From Altica lythri (lineage: Eukaryota; Arthropoda; Insecta; Coleoptera; Chrysomelidae): a stretch of DNA of 64,000 nucleotides. The notes beneath the pieces are model-generated. The model was not told the DNA's origin. It did not search any database and worked only from the letters and a program-made list of their open reading frames with translations. Shown here piece by piece: positions 42,838 through 54,889 of this stretch; position 1 is the first letter of the stretch; every line of letters starts with the position of its first letter. The position numbers and the translations under genes were made by a program. The stretch lies in the NCBI GenBank assembly GCA_964028335.1, contig CAXIIO010001031.1:1674001-1738000 (forward strand). Reading direction: 5' to 3'.

Positions 42838-44040
42838 TTAATCATCCGAAAAAGTATCGGATCCTGCATCTTGAACTGGGATAGACATTTTCTTAGTTGC
42901 CTTAGTTTTTGTGGTACTTGTTTTCTTAGCTCGAGAAATAAAAGTGTGTTGGGTGTTAAGAGCTTTATCTCTCTTCTCGGGGATAGATGCAACGGAAGTA
43001 ACCCATCTTTGTAAATTTTCCCAAGCTTTGACATCTTGTTTACCAGCTTTTAGCATTCCTGCTATTATTATGTCGGTTATGTTGTCGACACCTAACTCCT
43101 CCGCTTTATTCCGTAGAGTTTCAGAATCTACCCCTAAGTAAGCGTCTTTCAAGATCTCTGCATGCACACCTTGAACAACCATCCCGTGCGGGGTGACCTT
43201 CTGTACGAAGTCTCTCCATCCAATCCCATAGTAGGGGGACCCTGAAGGAGCTGATATCTCTTGGTTCTTACTGGTACAGGGCTTGGGCTCTTCTGATTCC
43301 AGAGACCCTTTCTGCAATTTGAAGGAGTCTAAAGATTTTTGCAGTTTCGATATTTCAGCTTGGATGCGACTCATCTGGATGTGATCCTGTTTTCGCTGGT
43401 CTGCCGCCTCTTGTGTTATTCGATAGTATTCATTCATGCTATCTTTGATCTGATTCTTAACATCGTGTAAGAGCAAGATGGATTCGTTTAAGGTATGAGC
43501 AGTAGTTTTGACTGATTTTAAGACTCTAGCCTCCACGCTTTGAATCAGTTTCTCCTCAATATCATCCACTAAGTCTTTTATCCCTTCTCTGAGAAGCGTT
43601 CGTATCTCGACCATGAGATCTACATCTTCTTCGTCTTCTACATCATCAGCGCCTTGGGTATTTACCTCTACTGGTGAAGAGGATCTAGTCTCGACATGAC
43701 CTGCACCGTCTCCAGCTGTCTCACCTTGTTGTATTTGAGGATCGTCTTGTGTTTGCTCATCATCATCAGCAGTATGATAGCCTATGTTGATCCCCAGATT
43801 CGCTTGTCGAGTGGTCGCGTCGTCTATCTCTGTCTGCAGAGTTCTCTTGGGGCATTTACATACCTCAGAGGCACAGACTGAACAAACCATTATTAATACT
43901 TTAGTGCAAATTGATGCGAAATCAGAACCCTTCTTATCTGTCACCTTTTCTGATAGCTTCTTCGATAACCTAGATAAGACTTCAGTAGAATCCTCAGAAA
44001 AACTAATACTTCTTGATTTACTGTCAGAAGTATCTGACAT
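42838..44040 (-). CDS. P-like 400-aa protein, copy 11
   Basis: Intact. Carries K362N (shared with the copy at 30789) and S367F, which is private. Confidence 0.7.
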   Translation of the reverse strand: MSDTSDSKSRSISFSEDSTEVLSRLSKKLSEKVTDKKGSDFASICTKVLIMVCSVCASEVCKCPKRTLQTEIDDATTRQANLGINIGYHTADDDEQTQDDPQIQQGETAGDGAGHVETRSSSPVEVNTQGADDVEDEEDVDLMVEIRTLLREGIKDLVDDIEEKLIQSVEARVLKSVKTTAHTLNESILLLHDVKNQIKDSMNEYYRITQEAADQRKQDHIQMSRIQAEISKLQKSLDSFKLQKGSLESEEPKPCTSKNQEISAPSGSPYYGIGWRDFVQKVTPHGMVVQGVHAEILKDAYLGVDSETLRNKAEELGVDNITDIIIAGMLKAGKQDVKAWENLQRWVTSVASIPEKRDKALNTQHTFISRAKKTSTTKTKATKKMSIPVQDAGSDTFSDD

Positions 44041-44056
44041 CGCATTTTTGACATCT

Positions 44057-45573
44057 ATAGGTTACATATTCCCTATAAAGTTGCGCTTTCGACTAAATAT
44101 TACTTAATACTATCTTTTCGACAATAGTGAGATGGCATTTTGGGAAGGCTTTCGAACCACGAAATAAGGGTGGCCCTTATTTCCTTGTTATCTTCATGCT
44201 TCACTGTTGATTCACGCATTTTACTTGTGGTGTTTAGACCATGTTCTGTTTTTTAAACCACCCATGAACCATGTCTTCATTTAGCCCAAAGGTATTCAAA
44301 AACATTAATTTACATACTCTCTTCTTCTCATTGTTTTTATTTCTCAAATAATACCAGTATGTTCCACCTCTTCTGGAAGGCTCGATTCCTTTGGATGATC
44401 TTTTTGTTGTGGTGTACTCCATATTTCCGGTGATATAAGCCCTTTTCTCCCCCCAGCCCATGTTTCCCCAAAATGCTTCAAACATGAGTCTTCTTTCGTC
44501 TTCTGTAAATGTATTACAGAAATGTTTTGAAGATTTTGACATACACTTGATCTGCAAGAATCGCCCATTTTTCTTTCTGGCCTGTCAATTCCGTAAGTAA
44601 CTTTTTTCTTTTTGTTTCTTTGATAACCTTCATACCTCATTCCCCTCATTCTTTTGTACTTTGTTTTAATGACCAACCAGTCGGCTTTATCTGCGTTTTT
44701 CTTCCGTTTGCGTGTTTTGGTAACTTCTCCATCTTCTTCAGGTTCACTGTTAGTACTCAGTTGATTATTATCAGGGTAAGAATCTGGATTATCAGGAGAA
44801 TCGCCATCTTCCAAATATTCATTGTCGCTGTCATTAAAATCAAGATTCAAAACGTCTTTATCGCTTGTCTTTTCTTTTTGAAGTGACTGGTAATCTATTT
44901 TTTCATTTTCTCCATTTTCTGTGTCACTAAGAACCTCCCTTATAAGTTCTGCAACTGTTTGCATATTGTTAGTTTGGTAGTGTTCCACTTCGGTTTTATT
45001 GTGTGTATCCCCATTATGTCCTCTTTTTATTGCAAGGTTTAGCAGAGCATTAGACAAAACTGCATTCTTATTTGGGTAACAGCATCCATCTGACCATAAT
45101 ATAACTGGCAAATTAGTATCTGGGCAATTTTCTTCTATATGTTTGACTATCAAAGTGGTGAATGTAGAGGCACTTAAATCGCCCTCTGTTTCATCCCACC
45201 AATAATTTGCCCCATCATGAGAGTCCAAGTTATATACTGTAAAATTGTGAACGGTTAATTGCTTCTTATAATATATAGCGCTGGCATTGATTAGTGGGCA
45301 GTTTTTCACTGCTTGTAGATCCATAGTAAAAGTATAGTTTTTTAAATGGCAGGCTTCTTCTTTATCTTTTGTTCTCTCCTCTCGAGCAACATTTTTTTGC
45401 TCTATTTGATAGGCATAATCTTGTTCTTCTATATTTCCAACCTCGTGTGAAGCACACGTATCACAGAAATCTTTCTTTGGTTTGTAAAGGCTTAAATTCA
45501 TATCACAAAATGTTTTATCAAAAATAGTAGAAGACACTGTTGCTTTATTGTTAGTATGACAATAGGTTACATA
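44057..45573 (-). pseudogene. Transposase-like remnant, copy 12 (PNK haplotype)
   Basis: DGCCYPNKN haplotype, almost the same as the copy three units to the left, including KKKVTYG and the plus-strand ggcccttatttcc variant near 44172. Confidence 0.7.
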
Positions 45574-45849
45574 ACTACTTGATTGCAGTTTCCTGCTAAT
45601 CAATTGTCATTTCAGTAAAACGTTTATCTACAAGTGATATCCTTTCGAATTGCAAACTAAAATGGTTAGTTCTATCTTGCAGATATACTAACCCCGTTTA
45701 ACTTTTAACTGTAATTCAATGTCCGTCGTGGCATATAGCCAGGGAAGTAGTTGTTGGCTCTTAGTAAACGGTCTATATGTTCTTTGATTTTCAAAGACTC
45801 CGTAAAACGTCATTATAGTATTTTTTTTTGGGCAAATCGAAACTACAAG

Positions 45850-47052
45850 TTAATCATCCGAAAAAGTATCGGATCCTGCATCTTGAACTGGGATAGACAT
45901 TTTCTTAGTTGCCTTAGTTTTTGTGGTACTTGTTTTCTTAGCTCGAGAAATAGAAGTGTGTTGGGTTTTAAGAGCTTTATCTCTCTTCTCGGGGATAGAT
46001 GCAACGGAAGTAACCCATCTTTGTAAATTTTCCCAAGCTTTGACATCTTGTTTACCAGCTTTTAGCATTCCTGCTATTATTATGTCGGTTATGTTGTCGA
46101 CACCTAACTCCTCCGCTTTATTCCGTAGAGTTTCAGAATCTACCCCTAAGTAAGCGTCTTTCAAGATCTCTGCATGCACACCTTGAACAACCATCCCGTG
46201 CGGGGTGACCTTCTGTACGAAGTCTCTCCATCCAATCCCATAGTAGGGGGACCCTGAAGGAGCTGATATCTCTTGGTTCTTACTGGTACAGGGCTTGGGC
46301 TCTTCTGATTCCAGAGACCCTTTCTGCAATTTGAAGGAGTCTAAAGATTTTTGCAGTTTCGATATTTCAGCTTGGATGCGACTCATCTGGATGTGATCCT
46401 GTTTTCGCTGGTCTGCCGCCTCTTGTGTTATTCGATAGTATTCATTCATGCTATCTTTGATCTGATTCTTAACATCGTGTAAGAGCAAGATGGATTCGTT
46501 TAAGGTATGAGCAGTAGTTTTGACTGATTTTAAGACTCTAGCCTCCACGCTTTGAATCAGTTTCTCCTCAATATCATCCACTAAGTCTTTTATCCCTTCT
46601 CTGAGAAGCGTTCGTATCTCGACCATGAGATCTACATCTTCTTCGTCTTCTACATCATCAGCGCCTTGGGTATTTACCTCTACTGGTGAAGAGGATCTAG
46701 TCTCGACATGACCTGCACCGTCTCCAGCTGTCTCACCTTGTTGTATTTGAGGATCGTCTTGTGTTTGCTCATCATCATCAGCAGTATGATAGCCTATGTT
46801 GATCCCCAGATTCGCTTGTCGAGTGGTCGCGTCGTCTATCTCTGTCTGCAGAGTTCTCTTGGGGCATTTACATACCTCAGAGGCACAGACTGAACAAACC
46901 ATTATTAATACTTTAGTGCAAATTGATGCGAAATCAGAACCCTTCTTATCTGTCACCTTTTCTGATAGCTTCTTCGATAACCTAGATAAGACTTCAGTAG
47001 AATCCTCAGAAAAACTAATACTTCTTGATTTACTGTCAGAAGTATCTGACAT
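45850..47052 (-). CDS. P-like 400-aa protein, copy 12
   Basis: Intact and identical in protein sequence to the reference copy. Confidence 0.7.
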   Translation of the reverse strand: MSDTSDSKSRSISFSEDSTEVLSRLSKKLSEKVTDKKGSDFASICTKVLIMVCSVCASEVCKCPKRTLQTEIDDATTRQANLGINIGYHTADDDEQTQDDPQIQQGETAGDGAGHVETRSSSPVEVNTQGADDVEDEEDVDLMVEIRTLLREGIKDLVDDIEEKLIQSVEARVLKSVKTTAHTLNESILLLHDVKNQIKDSMNEYYRITQEAADQRKQDHIQMSRIQAEISKLQKSLDSFKLQKGSLESEEPKPCTSKNQEISAPSGSPYYGIGWRDFVQKVTPHGMVVQGVHAEILKDAYLGVDSETLRNKAEELGVDNITDIIIAGMLKAGKQDVKAWENLQRWVTSVASIPEKRDKALKTQHTSISRAKKTSTTKTKATKKMSIPVQDAGSDTFSDD

Positions 47053-47068
47053 CGCATTTTTGACATCT

Positions 47069-48585
47069 ATAGGTTACATATTCCCTATAAAGTTGCGCTT
47101 TCGACTAAATATTACTTAATACTATCTTTTCGACAATAGTGAGATGGCATTTTGGGAAGGCTTTCGAACCACGAAATAAGGGTGGCCCTTTTTTTCTTGT
47201 TATCTTCATGCTTCACTGTTGATTCACGCATTTTACTTGTGGTGTTTAGACCATGTTCTGTTTTTTAAACCACCCATGAACCATGTCTTCATTTAGCCCA
47301 AAGGTATTCAAAAACATTAATTTACATACTCTCTTCTTCTCATTGTTTTTATTTCTCAAATAATACCAGTATGTTCCACCTCTTCTGGAAGGCTCGATTC
47401 CTTTGGATGATCTTTTTGTTGTGGTGTACTCCATATTTCCGGTGATATAAGCCCTTTTCTCCCCCCAGCCCATGTTTCCCCAAAATGCTTCAAACATGAG
47501 TCTTCTTTCGTCTTCTGTAAATGTATTACAGAAATGTTTTGAAGATTTTGACATACACTTGATCTGCAAGAATCGCCCATTTTTCTTTCTGGCCTGTCAA
47601 TTCCGTAAGTAATTTTTTTCTTTTTGTTTCTTTGATAACCTTCATACCTCATTCCCCTCATTCTTTTGTACTTTGTTTTAATGACCAACCAGTCGGCTTT
47701 ATCTGCGTTTTTCTTCCGTTTACGTGTTTTGGTAACTTCTCCATCTTCTTCAGGTTCACTGTTAGTACTCAGTTGATTATTATCAGGGTAAGAATCTGGA
47801 TTATCAGGAGAATCGCCATCTTCCAAATATTCATTGTCGCTGTCATTAAAATCAAGATTCAAAACGTCTTTATCGCTTGTCTTTTCTTTTTGAAGTGACT
47901 GGTAATCTATTTTTTCATTTTCTCCATTTTCTGTGTCACTAAGAACCTCCCTTATAAGTTCTGCAACTGTTTGCATATTGTTAGTTTGGTAGTGTTCCAC
48001 TTCGGTTTTATTGTGTGTATCCCCATTATGTCCTCTTTTTATTGCAAGGTTTAGCAGAGCATTAGACAAAACTGCATTTCTATTTTGGTAACAGCATCCA
48101 TCTGACCATAATATAACTGGCAAATTAGTATCTGGGCAATTTTCTTCTATATGTTTGACTATCAAAGTGGTGAATGTAGAGGCACTTAAATCGCCCTCTG
48201 TTTCATCCCACCAATAATTTGCCCCATCATGAGATTCCAAGTTATATACTGTAAAATTTTGAACGGTTAATTTCTTCTTATAATATATAGCGCTGGCATT
48301 GATTAGTGGGCAGTTTTTCACTGCTTGTAGATCCATAGTAAAAGTATAGTTTTTTAAATGGCAGGCTTCTTCTTTATCTTTTGTTTTCTCCTCTCGAGCA
48401 ACATTTTTTTGCTCTATTTGATAGGCATAATCTTGTTCTTCTATATTTCCAACCTCGTGTGAAGCACACGTATCACAGAAATCTTTCTTTGGTTTGTAAA
48501 GGCTTAAATTCATATCACAAAATGTTTTATCAAAAATAGTAGAAGACACTGTTGCTTTATTGTTAGTATGACAATAGGTTACATA
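47069..48585 (-). pseudogene. Transposase-like remnant, copy 13
   Basis: Gln-FTVYNLES variant as in copies 1 and 8, but without their TGA, so the 419-codon frame is open. Confidence 0.7.
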
Positions 48586-48862
48586 ACTACTTGATTGCAG
48601 TTTCCTGCTAATCAATTGTCATTTCAGTAAAACGTTTATCTACAAGGGATATCCTTTCGAATTGCAAACTAAAATGGTTAGTTCTATCTTGCAGATATAC
48701 TAACCCCGTTTAACTTTGAACTGTAATTCAATGTCCGTCGTGGCATATAGCCAGGGAAGTAGTTGTTGGTTCTTAGTAAACGGTCTATATGTTCTTTGAT
48801 TTTCAAAGACTCCGTAAAACGTCATTATAGTATTTTTTTTTTGGGCAAATCGAAACTACAAG

Positions 48863-50065
48863 TTAATCATCCGAAAAAGTATCGGATCCTGCATCTTGAA
48901 CTGGGATAGACATTTTCTTAGTTGCCTTAGTTTTTGTGGTACTTGTTTTCTTAGCTCGAGAAATAGAAGTGTGTTGAGTTTTAAGAGCTTTATCTCTCTT
49001 CTCGGGGATAGATGCAACGGAAGTAACCCATCTTTGTAAATTTTCCCAAGCTTTGACATCTTGTTTACCAGCTTTTAGCATTCCTGCTATTATTATGTCG
49101 GTTATGTTGTCGACACCTAACTCCTCCGCTTTATTCCGTAGAGTTTCAGAATCTACCCCTAAGTAAGCGTCTTTCAAGATCTCTGCATGCACACCTTGAA
49201 CAACCATCCCGTGCGGGGTGACCTTCTGTACGAAGTCTCTCCATCCAATCCCATAGTAGGGGGACCCTGAAGGAGCTGATATCTCTTGGTTCTTACTGGT
49301 ACAGGGCTTGGGCTCTTCTGATTCCAGAGACCCTTTCTGCAATTTGAAGGAGTCTAAAGATTTTTGCAGTTTCGATATTTCAGCTTGGATGCGACTCATC
49401 TGGATGTGATCCTGTTTTCGCTGGTCTGCCGCCTCTTGTGTTATTCGATAGTATTCATTCATGCTATCTTTGATCTGATTCTTAACATCGTGTAAGAGCA
49501 AGATGGATTCGTTTAAGGTATGAGCAGTAGTTTTGACTGATTTTAAGACTCTAGCCTCCACGCTTTGAATCAGTTTCTCCTCAATATCATCCACTAAGTC
49601 TTTTATCCCTTCTCTGAGAAGCGTTCGTATCTCGACCATGAGATCTACATCTTCTTCGTCTTCTACATCATCAGCGCCTTGGGTATTTACCTCTACTGGT
49701 GAAGAGGATCTAGTCTCGACATGACCTGCACCGTCTCCAGCTGTCTCACCTTGTTGTATTTGAGGATCGTCTTGTGTTTGCTCATCATCATCAGCAGTAT
49801 GATAGCCTATGTTGATCCCCAGATTCGCTTGTCGAGTGGTCGCGTCGTCTATCTCTGTCTGCAGAGTTCTCTTGGGGCATTTACATACCTCAGAGGCACA
49901 GACTGAACAAACCATTATTAATACTTTAGTGCAAATTGATGCGAAATCAGAACCCTTCTTATCTGTCACCTTTTCTGATAGCTTCTTCGATAACCTAGAT
50001 AAGACTTCAGTAGAATCCTCAGAAAAACTAATACTTCTTGATTTACTGTCAGAAGTATCTGACAT
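48863..50065 (-). CDS. P-like 400-aa protein, copy 13
   Basis: Intact and identical in protein sequence to the reference copy. Confidence 0.7.
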   Translation of the reverse strand: MSDTSDSKSRSISFSEDSTEVLSRLSKKLSEKVTDKKGSDFASICTKVLIMVCSVCASEVCKCPKRTLQTEIDDATTRQANLGINIGYHTADDDEQTQDDPQIQQGETAGDGAGHVETRSSSPVEVNTQGADDVEDEEDVDLMVEIRTLLREGIKDLVDDIEEKLIQSVEARVLKSVKTTAHTLNESILLLHDVKNQIKDSMNEYYRITQEAADQRKQDHIQMSRIQAEISKLQKSLDSFKLQKGSLESEEPKPCTSKNQEISAPSGSPYYGIGWRDFVQKVTPHGMVVQGVHAEILKDAYLGVDSETLRNKAEELGVDNITDIIIAGMLKAGKQDVKAWENLQRWVTSVASIPEKRDKALKTQHTSISRAKKTSTTKTKATKKMSIPVQDAGSDTFSDD

Positions 50066-50081
50066 CGCATTTTTGACATCT

Positions 50082-51598
50082 ATAGGTTACATATTCCCTA
50101 TAAAGTTGCGCTTTCGACTAAATATTACTTACTACTATCTTTTCGACAATAGTGAGATGGCATTTTGGGAAGGCTTTCGAACCACGAAATAAGGGTGGCC
50201 CTTTTTTCCTTGTTATCTTCATGCTTCACTGTTGATTCATGCATTTTACTTGTGGTGTTTAGACCATGTTCTGTTTTTTAAACCACCCATGAACCATGTC
50301 TTCATTTAGCCCAAAGGTATTCAAAAACATTAATTTACATACTCTCTTCTTCTCATTGTTTTTATTTCTCAAATAATACCAGTATGTTCCACCTCTTCTG
50401 GAAGGCTCGATTCCTTTGGATGATCTTTTTGTTGTGGTGTACTCCATATTTCCGGTGATATAAGCCCTTTTCTCCCCCCAGCCCATGTTTCCCCAAAATG
50501 CTTCAAACATGAGTCTTCTTTCGTCTTCTGTAAATGTATTACAGAAATGTTTTGAAGATTTTGACATACACTTGATCTGCAAGAATCGTCCATTTTTCTT
50601 TCTGGCCTGTCAATTCCGTAAGTAATTTTTTTCTTTTTGTTTCTTTGATAACCTTCATACCTCATTCCCCTCATTTTTTTGTACTTTGTTTTAATGACCA
50701 ACCAGTCGGCTTTATCTGCGTTTTTCTTCCGTTTACGTGTTTTGGTAACTTCTCCATCTTCTTCAGGTTCACTGTTAGTACTCAGTTGATTATTATCAGG
50801 GTAAGAATCTGGATTATCAGGAGAATCGCCATCTTCCAAATATTCATTGTCGCTGTCATTAAAATCAAGATTCAAAACGTCTTTATCGCTTGTCTTTTCT
50901 TTTTGAAGTGACTGGTAATCTATTTTTTCATTTTCTCCATTTTCTGTGTCACTAAGAACCTCCCTTATAAGTTCTGCAACTGTTTGCATATTGTTAGTTT
51001 GGTAGTGTTCCACTTCGGTTTTATTGTGTGTATCCCCATTATGTCCTCTTTTTATTGCAAGGTTTAGCAGAGCATTAGACAAAACTGCATTTCTATTTTG
51101 GTAACAGCATCCATCTGACCATAATATAACTGGCAAATTAGTATCTGGGCAATTTTCTTCTATATGTTTGACTATCAAAGTGGTGAATGTAGAGGCACTT
51201 AAATCGCCCTCTGTTTCATCCCACCAATAATTTGCCCCATCATGAGATTCCAAGTTATATACTGTAAAATTGTGAACGGATAATTTCTTCTTATAATATA
51301 TAGCGCTGGCATTGATTAGTGGGCAGTTTTTCACTGCTTGTAGATCCATAGTAAAAGTATAGTTTTTTAAATGGCAGGCTTCTTCTTTATCTTTTGTTTT
51401 CTCCTCTCGAGCAACATTTTTTTGCTCTATTTGATAGGCATAATCTTGTTCTTCTATATTTCCAACCTCGTGTGAAGCACACGTATCACAGAAATCTTTC
51501 TTTGGTTTGTAAAGGCTTAAATTCATATCACAAAATGTTTTATCAAAAATAGTAGAAGACACTGTTGCTTTATTGTTAGTATGACAATAGGTTACATA
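50082..51598 (-). pseudogene. Transposase-like remnant, copy 14
   Basis: Shares KYKKMRG and KMDDSC with copy 3 at the other end of the array; a private Thr-to-Ser change before VHNFTVYN. Confidence 0.7.
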
Positions 51599-51876
51599 AC
51601 TACTTGATTGCAGTTTCCTGCAAATCAATTGTCATTTCAGTAAAACGTTTATCTACAAGTGATATCCTTTCGAATTGCAAACTAAAATGGTTAGTTCTGT
51701 CTTGCAGATATACTAACCCCGTTTAACTTTGAACTGTAATTCAATGTCCGTCGTGGCATATAGCCAGGGAAGTAGTTGTTGGTTCTTAGTAAACGGTCTA
51801 TATGTTCTTTGATTTTCAAAGACTCCGTAAAACGTCATTATAGTATTTTTTTTTTGGGGCAAATCGAAACTACAAG

Positions 51877-53079
51877 TTAATCATCCGAAAAAGTATCGGA
51901 TCCTGCATCTTGAACTGGGATAGACATTTTCTTAGTTGCCTTAGTTTTTGTGGTACTTGTTTTCTTAGCTCGAGAAATAGAAGTGTGTTGGGTTTTAAGA
52001 GCTTTATCTCTGTTCTCGGGGATAGATGCAACGGAAGTAACCCATCTTTGTAAATTTTCCCAAGCTTTGACATCTTGTTTACCAGCTTTTAGCATTCCTG
52101 CTATTATTATGTCGGTTAGGTTGTCGACACCTAACTCCTCCGCTTTATTCCGTAGAGTTTCAGAATCTACCCCTAAGTAAGCGTCTTTCAAGATCTCTGC
52201 ATGCACACCTTGAACAACCATCCCGTGCGGGGTGACCTTCTGTACGAAGTCTCTCCATCCAATCCCATAGTAGGGGGACCCTGAAGGAGCTGATATCTCT
52301 TGGTTCTTACTGGTACAGGGCTTGGGCTCTTCTGATTCCAGAGACCCTTTCTGCAATTTGAAGGAGTCTAAAGATTTTTGCAGTTTCGATATTTCAGCTT
52401 GGATGCGACTCATCTGGATGTGATCCTGTTTTCGCTGGTCTGCCGCCTCTTGTGTTATTCGATAGTATTCATTCATGCTATCTTTGATCTGATTCTTAAC
52501 ATCGTGTAAGAGCAAGATGGATTCGTTTAAGGTATGAGCAGTAGTTTTGACTGATTTTAAGACTCTAGCCTCCACGCTTTGAATCAGTTTCTCCTCAATA
52601 TCATCCACTAAGTCTTTTATCCCTTCTCTGAGAAGCGTTCGTATCTCGACCATGAGATCTACATCTTCTTCGTCTTCTACATCATCAGCGCCTTGGGTAT
52701 TTACCTCTACTGGTGAAGAGGATCTAGTCTCGACATGACCTGCACCGTCTCCAGCTGTCTCACCTTGTTGTATTTGAGGATCGTCTTGTGTTTGCTCATC
52801 ATCATCAGCAGTATGATAGCCTATGTTGATCCCCAGATTCGCTTGTCGAGTGGTCGCGTCGTCTATCTCTGTCTGCAGAGTTCTCTTGGGGCATTTACAT
52901 ACCTCAGAGGCACAGACTGAACAAACCATTATTAATACTTTAGTGCAAATTGATGCGAAATCAGAACCCTTCTTATCTGTCACCTTTTCTGATAGCTTCT
53001 TCGATAACCTAGATAAGACTTCAGTAGAATCCTCAGAAAAACTAATACTTCTTGATTTACTGTCAGAAGTATCTGACAT
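51877..53079 (-). CDS. P-like 400-aa protein, copy 14
   Basis: Intact. Carries I321L and K356N as in the copies at 8736 and 39826, and the GGGG after the T-run shared with the unit at 8736. Confidence 0.7.
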   Translation of the reverse strand: MSDTSDSKSRSISFSEDSTEVLSRLSKKLSEKVTDKKGSDFASICTKVLIMVCSVCASEVCKCPKRTLQTEIDDATTRQANLGINIGYHTADDDEQTQDDPQIQQGETAGDGAGHVETRSSSPVEVNTQGADDVEDEEDVDLMVEIRTLLREGIKDLVDDIEEKLIQSVEARVLKSVKTTAHTLNESILLLHDVKNQIKDSMNEYYRITQEAADQRKQDHIQMSRIQAEISKLQKSLDSFKLQKGSLESEEPKPCTSKNQEISAPSGSPYYGIGWRDFVQKVTPHGMVVQGVHAEILKDAYLGVDSETLRNKAEELGVDNLTDIIIAGMLKAGKQDVKAWENLQRWVTSVASIPENRDKALKTQHTSISRAKKTSTTKTKATKKMSIPVQDAGSDTFSDD

Positions 53080-53095
53080 CGCATTTTTGACATCT

Positions 53096-54612
53096 ATAGG
53101 TTACATATTCCCTATAAAGTTGCGCTTTCGACTAAATATTACTTACTACTATCTTTTCGACAATAGTGAGATGGCATTTTGGGAAGGCTTTCGAACCACG
53201 AAATAAGGGTGGCCCTTTTTTTCTTGTTATCTTCATGCTTCACTGTTGATTCACGCATTTTACTTGTGGTGTTTAGACCATGTTCTGTTTTTTAAACCAC
53301 CCATGAACCATGTCTTCATTTAGCCCAAAGGTATTCAAAAACATTAATTTACATACTCTCTTCTTCTCATTGTTTTTATTTCTCAAATAATACCAGTATG
53401 TTCCACCTCTTCTGGAAGGCTCGATTCCTTTGGATGATCTTTTTGTTGTGGTGTACTCCATATTTCCGGTGATATAAGCCCTTTTCTCCCCCCAGCCCAT
53501 GTTTCCCCAAAATGCTTCAAACATGAGTCTTCTTTCGTCTTCTGTAAATGTATTACAGAAATGTTTTGAAGATTTTGACATACACTTGATCTGCAAGAAT
53601 CGCCCATTTTTCTTTCTGGCCTGTCAATTCCGTAAGTAATTTTTTTCTTTTTGTTTCTTTGATAACCTTCATACCTCATTCCCCTCATTCTTTTGTACTT
53701 TGTTTTAATGACCAACCAGTCGGCTTTATCTGCGTTTTTCTTCCGTTTACGTGTTTTGGTAACTTCTCCATCTTCTTCAGGTTCACTGTTAGTACTCAGT
53801 TGATTATTATCAGGGTAAGAATCTGGATTATCAGGAGAATCGCCATCTTCCAAATATTCATTGTCGCTGTCATTCAAATCAAGATTCAAAACGTCTTTAT
53901 CGCTTGTCTTTTCTTTTTGAAGTGACTGGTAATCTATTTTTTCATTTTCTCCATTTTCTGTGTCACTAAGAACCTCCCTTATAAGTTCTGCAACTGTTTG
54001 CATATTGTTAGTTTGGTAGTGTTCCACTTCGGTTTTATTGTGTGTATCCCCATTATGTCCTCTTTTTATTGCAAGGTTTAGCAGAGCATTAGACAAAACT
54101 GCATTTCTATTTTGGTAACAGCATCCATCTGACCATAATATAACTGGCAAATTAGTATCTGGGCAATTTTCTTCTATATGTTTGACTATCAAAGTGGTGA
54201 ATGTAGAGGCACTTAAATCGCCCTCTGTTTCATCCCACCAATAATTTGCCCCATCATGAGGGTCCAAGTTATATACTGTAAAATTGTGAACGGTTAATTT
54301 CTTCTTATAATATATAGCGCTGGCATTGATTAGTGGGCAGTTTTTCACTGCTTGTAGATCGATAGTAAAAGTATAGTTTTTTAAATGGCAGGCTTCTTCT
54401 TTATCTTTTGTTCTCTCCTCTCGAGCAACATTTTTTTGCTCTATTTGATAGGCATAATCTTGTTCTTCTATATTTCCAACCTCGTGTGAAGCACACGTAT
54501 CACAGAAATCTTTCTTTGGTTTGTAAAGGCTTAAATTCATATCACAAAATGTTTTATCAAAAATAGTAGAAGACACTGTTGCTTTATTGTTAGTATGACA
54601 ATAGGTTACATA
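53096..54612 (-). pseudogene. Transposase-like remnant, copy 15
   Basis: TFTIDLQ as in copy 11; private FTVYNLDP and DLND changes. Confidence 0.7.
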
Positions 54613-54889
54613 ACTACTTGATTGCAGTTTCCTGCTAATCAATTGTCATTTCAGTAAAACGTTTATCTACAAGTGATATCCTTTCGAATTGCAAACTAAA
54701 ATGGTTAGTTCTATCTTGCAGATATACTAACCCCGTTTAACTTTGAACTGTAATTCAATGTCCGTCGTGGCATATAGTCAGGGAAGTAGTTGTTGGCTCT
54801 TAGTAAACGGTCTATATGTTCTTTGATTTTCAAAGACTCCGTAAAACGTCAATATTGTATTTTTTTTTTGGGCAAATCGAAACTACAAG

